A stretch of DNA of 36,248 bases from Clostridiaceae bacterium. Lineage in GTDB: Bacteria > Bacillota > Clostridia > Oscillospirales > Acutalibacteraceae. The DNA is taken from positions 1 to 36,248 of the forward strand of contig JAEEUJ010000002.1 of the NCBI GenBank assembly GCA_016290515.1, written 5' to 3'. This document shows, in pieces, positions 32,391 to 36,248 of this stretch. The position numbers and the translations under genes were made by a program. The notes below the pieces were generated by a model. It was not told the DNA's origin and ran no database searches. It saw only the letters and a list, made by a program, of their open reading frames with translations. The number at the start of each line of letters is the position of its first letter. The stretch's first letter is position 1.

Positions 32391-34508
32391 ATGAAAAAAG
32401 TGTTTCGTGTATTTTGTGTATTGCTGTTGAGCATTTTATGCGTTAGCGCATTAATGCCTGCGGTAAATGCCGGAAACTCGGAAATGCCAACCAGAGTTAT
32501 TAATGTCGTATATGACGATTCGGGCAGTATGATTAAAACAAACGGTGCTCTGGTTGACACATGGTGTCAGGCAAAATATGCAATGGAAGTTTTTGCTGCA
32601 ATGCTTGGCGAGAAAGATACGATGAATGTTTATTGCATGAACAAGTTTGAGGCGACCACATCGGGCGCTCCTGAACTTACTCTTAACGGCGGCGACGGTT
32701 CATCAATAAATGTTCAAAAGGTTCATAATATGCTTACCAGAGCAGGAAATACACCCTTCAACTCGGTAATAGCGGCATATGAGAGCCTTAAAAAAGTAAC
32801 AGCTGACGAAAAATGGTTGGTAGTTCTTACCGACGGTGAATTCCAACCGGAAAACACAGATGTTAACGGCTATTTCAACGCGAAGGATCCTTCTGTAAAG
32901 GTAATGTTCTTGGGAATGGGTCCCGATGCTCAGGGCATCAAAGCCGATGAAAGCAAAAACATATTCTTTGAAAAAGCTCAAAACAACAAAGAGATTCTTA
33001 ACAAAATTACGGGAATATGTACCCGCATTTTCAACAGCAACAGACTTGAGGTTAACGCTTCAACGAAGGTTTGCTCTTTTGATATTCCGATGGGCGAGCT
33101 TACAGTTTTTGCTCAGGGCGCTAACGTCACGATAAACGGAATCAAGGCAGAGGACGGAACTGTTTATAAAAGCTCTTCAAATCCGGTGGTTGTTAAGTAC
33201 AGTGAAAAGGCAACGTCAAATCCAAACTATCCTGAGCCGTTGATTGATAAGAGCCTTCTGGGCTGTATCGCAGTATTCAAAGAGGACTTTGCTGCCGGTG
33301 CTTACACCATTGATGTTTCCGGCGCCGAAACCATAGAAGTCTTTTATAAGCCCAACATTGAGATTTCGGCCTTGCTTAAAAACGGTGAGGGAGAAGAGGT
33401 TAACGACTTATCTGACCTTGAAGCAGGCGACTACGTAATTGAGTTCTTCTTTGTTAAGGGCGGAACAAACGAACGAGTCCCCGTTTCCAAGCTTTTGGGC
33501 GACGTGCAGTATGAGGCGACAGTTGTTAATAACGGAAAAAAGCTTGATAAATCATACTCTTCCGGAGATACGATTTCGATTGAAGAGGGAGGCCTCGATA
33601 TCGACGTTATCGCGCGTTACTTAAAGTACAACTCCGTTTCGACTCATCTCGGTTTTTCGATTTTCAAAAACAAGGGAATCAATGCTGAAATAGCTGCCAA
33701 TCCAACGTATGAGATTGCTACGGACTCAATAGTAAACGGAGATACGCCGACACAGATTAAACTGTTGCTTGATTCACGCGAATTTACCGCCGAGGAATGG
33801 GCACAGTTTGAACTTCCCGAGTTTAACGTAGAAACAGGCGGAAACAAGGGAATGAAAGACCTTCGCTTTGAGAAATCCGAACAACCGGGTATAATTAATA
33901 TTTTCCCATCGTTAAAAGACGGAAAAACAACCCCCGGTACGTACAAGGAGCTGAACATCAGCGCAAGCTATTCTCAGCAAATCGGTGCGGAAACATGGTC
34001 GGGTGACATAAATGCCGTTGTACCGGTTACCGATACAAGAAGCTGGATGGAGCAGAATATTGACAAGATAATCAAGGCCGCGGTTGCCGGAACGATTTTG
34101 TTTATTCTTTTGGGATACACTCCTCTGTTTAAAAAGAGATTTCCTAAGGATCTTGTTCCAAACCCTAGGATTGATTTTAGACCTAACGACTTCTTGGTCG
34201 AGAATTCAAAAAAAAGGGGATCGTTCAAGAAAAAAACACTTTCAGCAATTCTTCCGTTTTGTGCGGAGCGAGGAACATTGAAATACGCACCGCCTGATGC
34301 GATGGTACCGTCATTTAAACTTAAAGCCGTATCCGGAAGACGTATGGAAATAACAAATCTTGATATCTTCCGTGAAATCAGCAATATTACCGTAATAGGT
34401 GTAAAAATCAAAGATATTAAGAAGCACAGGCCATTTGGCTCAAGCATAACTATTAAAACAGAAGTTGCGACAGGTGTACATACCTGCAATCCAAGAACAA
34501 AGTATTAA
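32391..34508 (+). CDS. Membrane-anchored von Willebrand factor A protein
   Basis: 705 residues. A signal peptide (MKKVFRVFCVLLLSIL) ends near AVNA (residue 27). The VWA domain (about 33-215) has all metal-ion-dependent adhesion site motifs: DDSGSM (Asp42, Ser44, Ser46), Thr121 in GNTPFNS and Asp148 in LTDGE. About 340 residues of extracellular beta-rich sequence follow, then one transmembrane helix (about 560-580) and a basic cytoplasmic tail of about 125 residues. The protein thus spans the membrane, with the metal-binding domain outside. The gene is 16 bp upstream of the tubulin-like gene and surely co-transcribed. VWA proteins are reported partners of FtsZl-1 tubulin homologues. It is probably not a solute-binding or chelatase subunit, as no MoxR ATPase is adjacent. 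Confidence 0.85.
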   Translation: MKKVFRVFCVLLLSILCVSALMPAVNAGNSEMPTRVINVVYDDSGSMIKTNGALVDTWCQAKYAMEVFAAMLGEKDTMNVYCMNKFEATTSGAPELTLNGGDGSSINVQKVHNMLTRAGNTPFNSVIAAYESLKKVTADEKWLVVLTDGEFQPENTDVNGYFNAKDPSVKVMFLGMGPDAQGIKADESKNIFFEKAQNNKEILNKITGICTRIFNSNRLEVNASTKVCSFDIPMGELTVFAQGANVTINGIKAEDGTVYKSSSNPVVVKYSEKATSNPNYPEPLIDKSLLGCIAVFKEDFAAGAYTIDVSGAETIEVFYKPNIEISALLKNGEGEEVNDLSDLEAGDYVIEFFFVKGGTNERVPVSKLLGDVQYEATVVNNGKKLDKSYSSGDTISIEEGGLDIDVIARYLKYNSVSTHLGFSIFKNKGINAEIAANPTYEIATDSIVNGDTPTQIKLLLDSREFTAEEWAQFELPEFNVETGGNKGMKDLRFEKSEQPGIINIFPSLKDGKTTPGTYKELNISASYSQQIGAETWSGDINAVVPVTDTRSWMEQNIDKIIKAAVAGTILFILLGYTPLFKKRFPKDLVPNPRIDFRPNDFLVENSKKRGSFKKKTLSAILPFCAERGTLKYAPPDAMVPSFKLKAVSGRRMEITNLDIFREISNITVIGVKIKDIKKHRPFGSSITIKTEVATGVHTCNPRTKY

Positions 34509-34524
34509 TTAGGAGGAAAAACAT

Positions 34525-36248
34525 ATGAACGCACCAACATTAATTGTAGGACTAGGAGGAAAAGGCTCGGAGGTCGCACTCAGAGTTTCTAAAATGCTTA
34601 CCGATGAACAGAGGGAAAAAATCGGCTTCGCCGTATTTGATACGGATGTAAATGAGTTAAGAACTATTAAGGAAAGAAATCCTTTTGTAAAGACTATTCA
34701 GACATCGACAAAGCTCTCGGTTGGAGAGTATCTTGATATTGATACTCACTCGAGAGATACCTGGTTCCCCGTAAATGCTATACTTAACAGTAAGACTCTT
34801 TCAGAGGGAGCAGGTCAGGTACGTGCTATTTCAAGACTCGCATTTGAAACAGCGGTAAGATCAGGTAAGCTCGAGCCTCTGCATCAGGCTATCGAGGACC
34901 TTTATAAGTTGGAAGGCACTGAGTACGAGCAGGCACTGAGAGTTATTATTGTCAGCTCGCTTGCAGGCGGTACCGGTTCTGGTATCTTGTTACCGGTTGC
35001 TCTTTATATCAAGAATTATCTTGCAACAAGATTCAGACAGAGTGCAAATATCACGAGAGGTTTCTTCCTGCTTCCCGAGGTTTTCTACGGAGTTATTGAC
35101 TCACAGTCAGAAAGAAACAACCTTAAGAGTAACGCTTATGCAACACTCAGAGAACTTGACGCCTTTCTTATGAAGGGTGATGCAACACTTCCTGAAAGGT
35201 ATAAGAATACTGTGAAAATGGAATTCCCTGTTGCAGGAACCGAGGAATTCGAAGAATATAATATCAGACCGTTTGACTTCTGCTTTCTCTTTGACGCACA
35301 GAATGCGGACGGAAAAAAGCTTAATTCTTTTGACCAGTATCTTGACCATGCCGCTAACTGCATTTATTCGCAGTCTATCGGTCCGATGAACAAGAGAAGC
35401 AACTCTTCTGAGGATAACACAATCAGAAGACTTGCTGCCGAGCGCGGACGTAACAGATATGCCGGTGCCGGTTGCTCAATGCTGATTTATCCATATGAGG
35501 ATGTCAGAGATTATATAGCACTTAACTGGACAAATGAATGTGTTTCAAAGCAGTGGCTTACATTTGATAAACAGTTTGAAAAACAGATTAAGGCTGATGC
35601 AAAAAGAAGAGCAAAAGGGATTCCTACTGCAGATCATTCTCAGGCTGATAGCTATGTTGATAATGTTAGACAGATGGCAGACAATAAAAATCCTTTTGCC
35701 AAGTCAATTGTTGAGCAGTGTGCAGTATATGATGTTAAAGGATTAAACAGGGTTAACTGGAAATGGAACGAATATATTGCAGCTCTCGAAAAGAAAATTG
35801 ATAGCAATATTAGCCAGGCTTCATCAACCCTTGAGGAAAAGGAAAATGCAGTAAACAGTGATATTGATGCTCTTGGAAACAAAGATTCAATCGCTGATAA
35901 AGAAGTATATCTTACTGCATACAGGGATTATAAAGAATACAGAAAAATGGTTGAAAGATTTGCCGAAGAAACTTCGGGAATAATTGCGTATTCAATATTC
36001 CGTGCCGACGAGGATGAAGATATAACAGAAACTCAGGAATTTCAGATAGAGCATTATTTTAAGAACAATAATGAATTTATTCATCCTAATGCCATTAGAT
36101 TTTTCCTTTATAACGTTCTTGATCTGCTTAAAAAGAAAAAAGAAAAAGTTAAAGCTGATAATAAAACATCTGTTGATGAATTTGACGCTTTTGAGAAACG
36201 CACAGAATCCGGTGGAGATGAAGAACGCTCAAATGACAACATAATGAG
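34525..36248 (+). CDS. Tubulin/FtsZ-superfamily GTPase (Tubulin_2/FtsZl-1-like), 3' end missing
   Basis: 574 codons are visible and no stop is reached before the window ends. The N-terminus has the nucleotide-fold loop VGLGGKGSE (8-16), comparable to the FtsZ GxGGGG loop, and the tubulin signature GGTGSG at residues 148-153 (AGGTGSG, with Ala in place of the first Gly). An acidic FDTDVNEL strand end at about 38-45 also fits the fold. Size is far above FtsZ (about 350-400), as in the Tubulin_2 family (PF13809). Residues about 400-470 are Lys/Glu-rich and look helical. Start ATG 34525 with AGGAGG 8 bp upstream. Predicted cytoplasmic, GTP-dependent filament-former working with the VWA membrane protein (inference). 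Confidence 0.82.
   Translation, partial: MNAPTLIVGLGGKGSEVALRVSKMLTDEQREKIGFAVFDTDVNELRTIKERNPFVKTIQTSTKLSVGEYLDIDTHSRDTWFPVNAILNSKTLSEGAGQVRAISRLAFETAVRSGKLEPLHQAIEDLYKLEGTEYEQALRVIIVSSLAGGTGSGILLPVALYIKNYLATRFRQSANITRGFFLLPEVFYGVIDSQSERNNLKSNAYATLRELDAFLMKGDATLPERYKNTVKMEFPVAGTEEFEEYNIRPFDFCFLFDAQNADGKKLNSFDQYLDHAANCIYSQSIGPMNKRSNSSEDNTIRRLAAERGRNRYAGAGCSMLIYPYEDVRDYIALNWTNECVSKQWLTFDKQFEKQIKADAKRRAKGIPTADHSQADSYVDNVRQMADNKNPFAKSIVEQCAVYDVKGLNRVNWKWNEYIAALEKKIDSNISQASSTLEEKENAVNSDIDALGNKDSIADKEVYLTAYRDYKEYRKMVERFAEETSGIIAYSIFRADEDEDITETQEFQIEHYFKNNNEFIHPNAIRFFLYNVLDLLKKKKEKVKADNKTSVDEFDAFEKRTESGGDEERSNDNIM

Noticed and set aside
32391-34508. VWA gene as part of a MoxR/chelatase or BatA-type aerotolerance operon
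   Set aside because: No MoxR AAA+ ATPase or second VWA gene is adjacent; the downstream gene is tubulin-like.
1-36248. CRISPR arrays, tRNA/rRNA genes, insertion sequences or phage integrase
   Set aside because: No regularly spaced repeats, tRNA-like cloverleafs, transposase motifs or attachment-site repeats were seen on either strand.

Overview
The window reads as a chromosomal segment of an anaerobic Gram-positive Clostridia, most likely an Oscillospiraceae/Ruminococcus-type gut bacterium. Reasons are the rpoC-rpsL-rpsG-fusA-tuf order, strong AGGAGG ribosome binding sites with frequent GTG/TTG starts, a tungsten aldehyde:ferredoxin oxidoreductase locus, and a secreted protein with dockerin-type calcium repeats. 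This placement is inference from gene content; no 16S gene is present.

Layout. (1) 1-6260: 3' part of rpoC, then rpsL, rpsG, fusA and tuf, with promoters and leader hairpins in the gaps and a strong terminator after tuf. (2) 6300-7590: a CPA2-type cation/proton antiporter on the minus strand. (3) 7600-11817: four plus-strand genes (two medium-chain dehydrogenases, an amidohydrolase/lactonase-like enzyme, a Gfo/Idh/MocA oxidoreductase) that look like an uncharacterised sugar-oxidation cluster. (4) 11830-13650: a minus-strand pair, an alpha/beta-hydrolase lipoprotein and a calcineurin-like phosphoesterase. (5) 13730-13865: a PHO-box-like direct repeat, an orphan ribosome binding site plus ATG, and a terminator.

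(6) 13883-24923 is a tungsten-cofactor and tungsten-enzyme locus made of two divergent operons sharing a 231-bp promoter region. The minus operon encodes Mog, a MoeB/ThiF-like E1, the tungsten oxidoreductase, a MoaD-like protein and a four-cluster ferredoxin. The plus operon carries a Moco/Tuco-type riboswitch followed by tupABC (tungstate import), two moeA paralogues (the second fused to a periplasmic-binding-protein-like domain), moaC, moaA and a MOSC protein. Together these import tungstate, make the pyranopterin, insert the metal and supply the electron carrier. The large molybdopterin synthase subunit MoaE is not in the window. A DUF362 protein and a flavin split-barrel protein follow.

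(7) 26380-31840: a GH31 alpha-glycosidase and a 1063-residue secreted multidomain protein ending in four dockerin-like calcium loops; the two genes have look-alike promoters. (8) 31840-32390: a mostly non-coding stretch holding a frameshifted gene remnant on the minus strand. (9) 32391-36248: an AT-richer segment with a secreted/transmembrane von Willebrand A protein and, 16 bp downstream, a large tubulin/FtsZ-superfamily protein that runs off the window end. This pair matches the gene context proposed computationally for a VWA-tubulin (FtsZl-1) membrane-remodelling system and is the most interesting part of the window.
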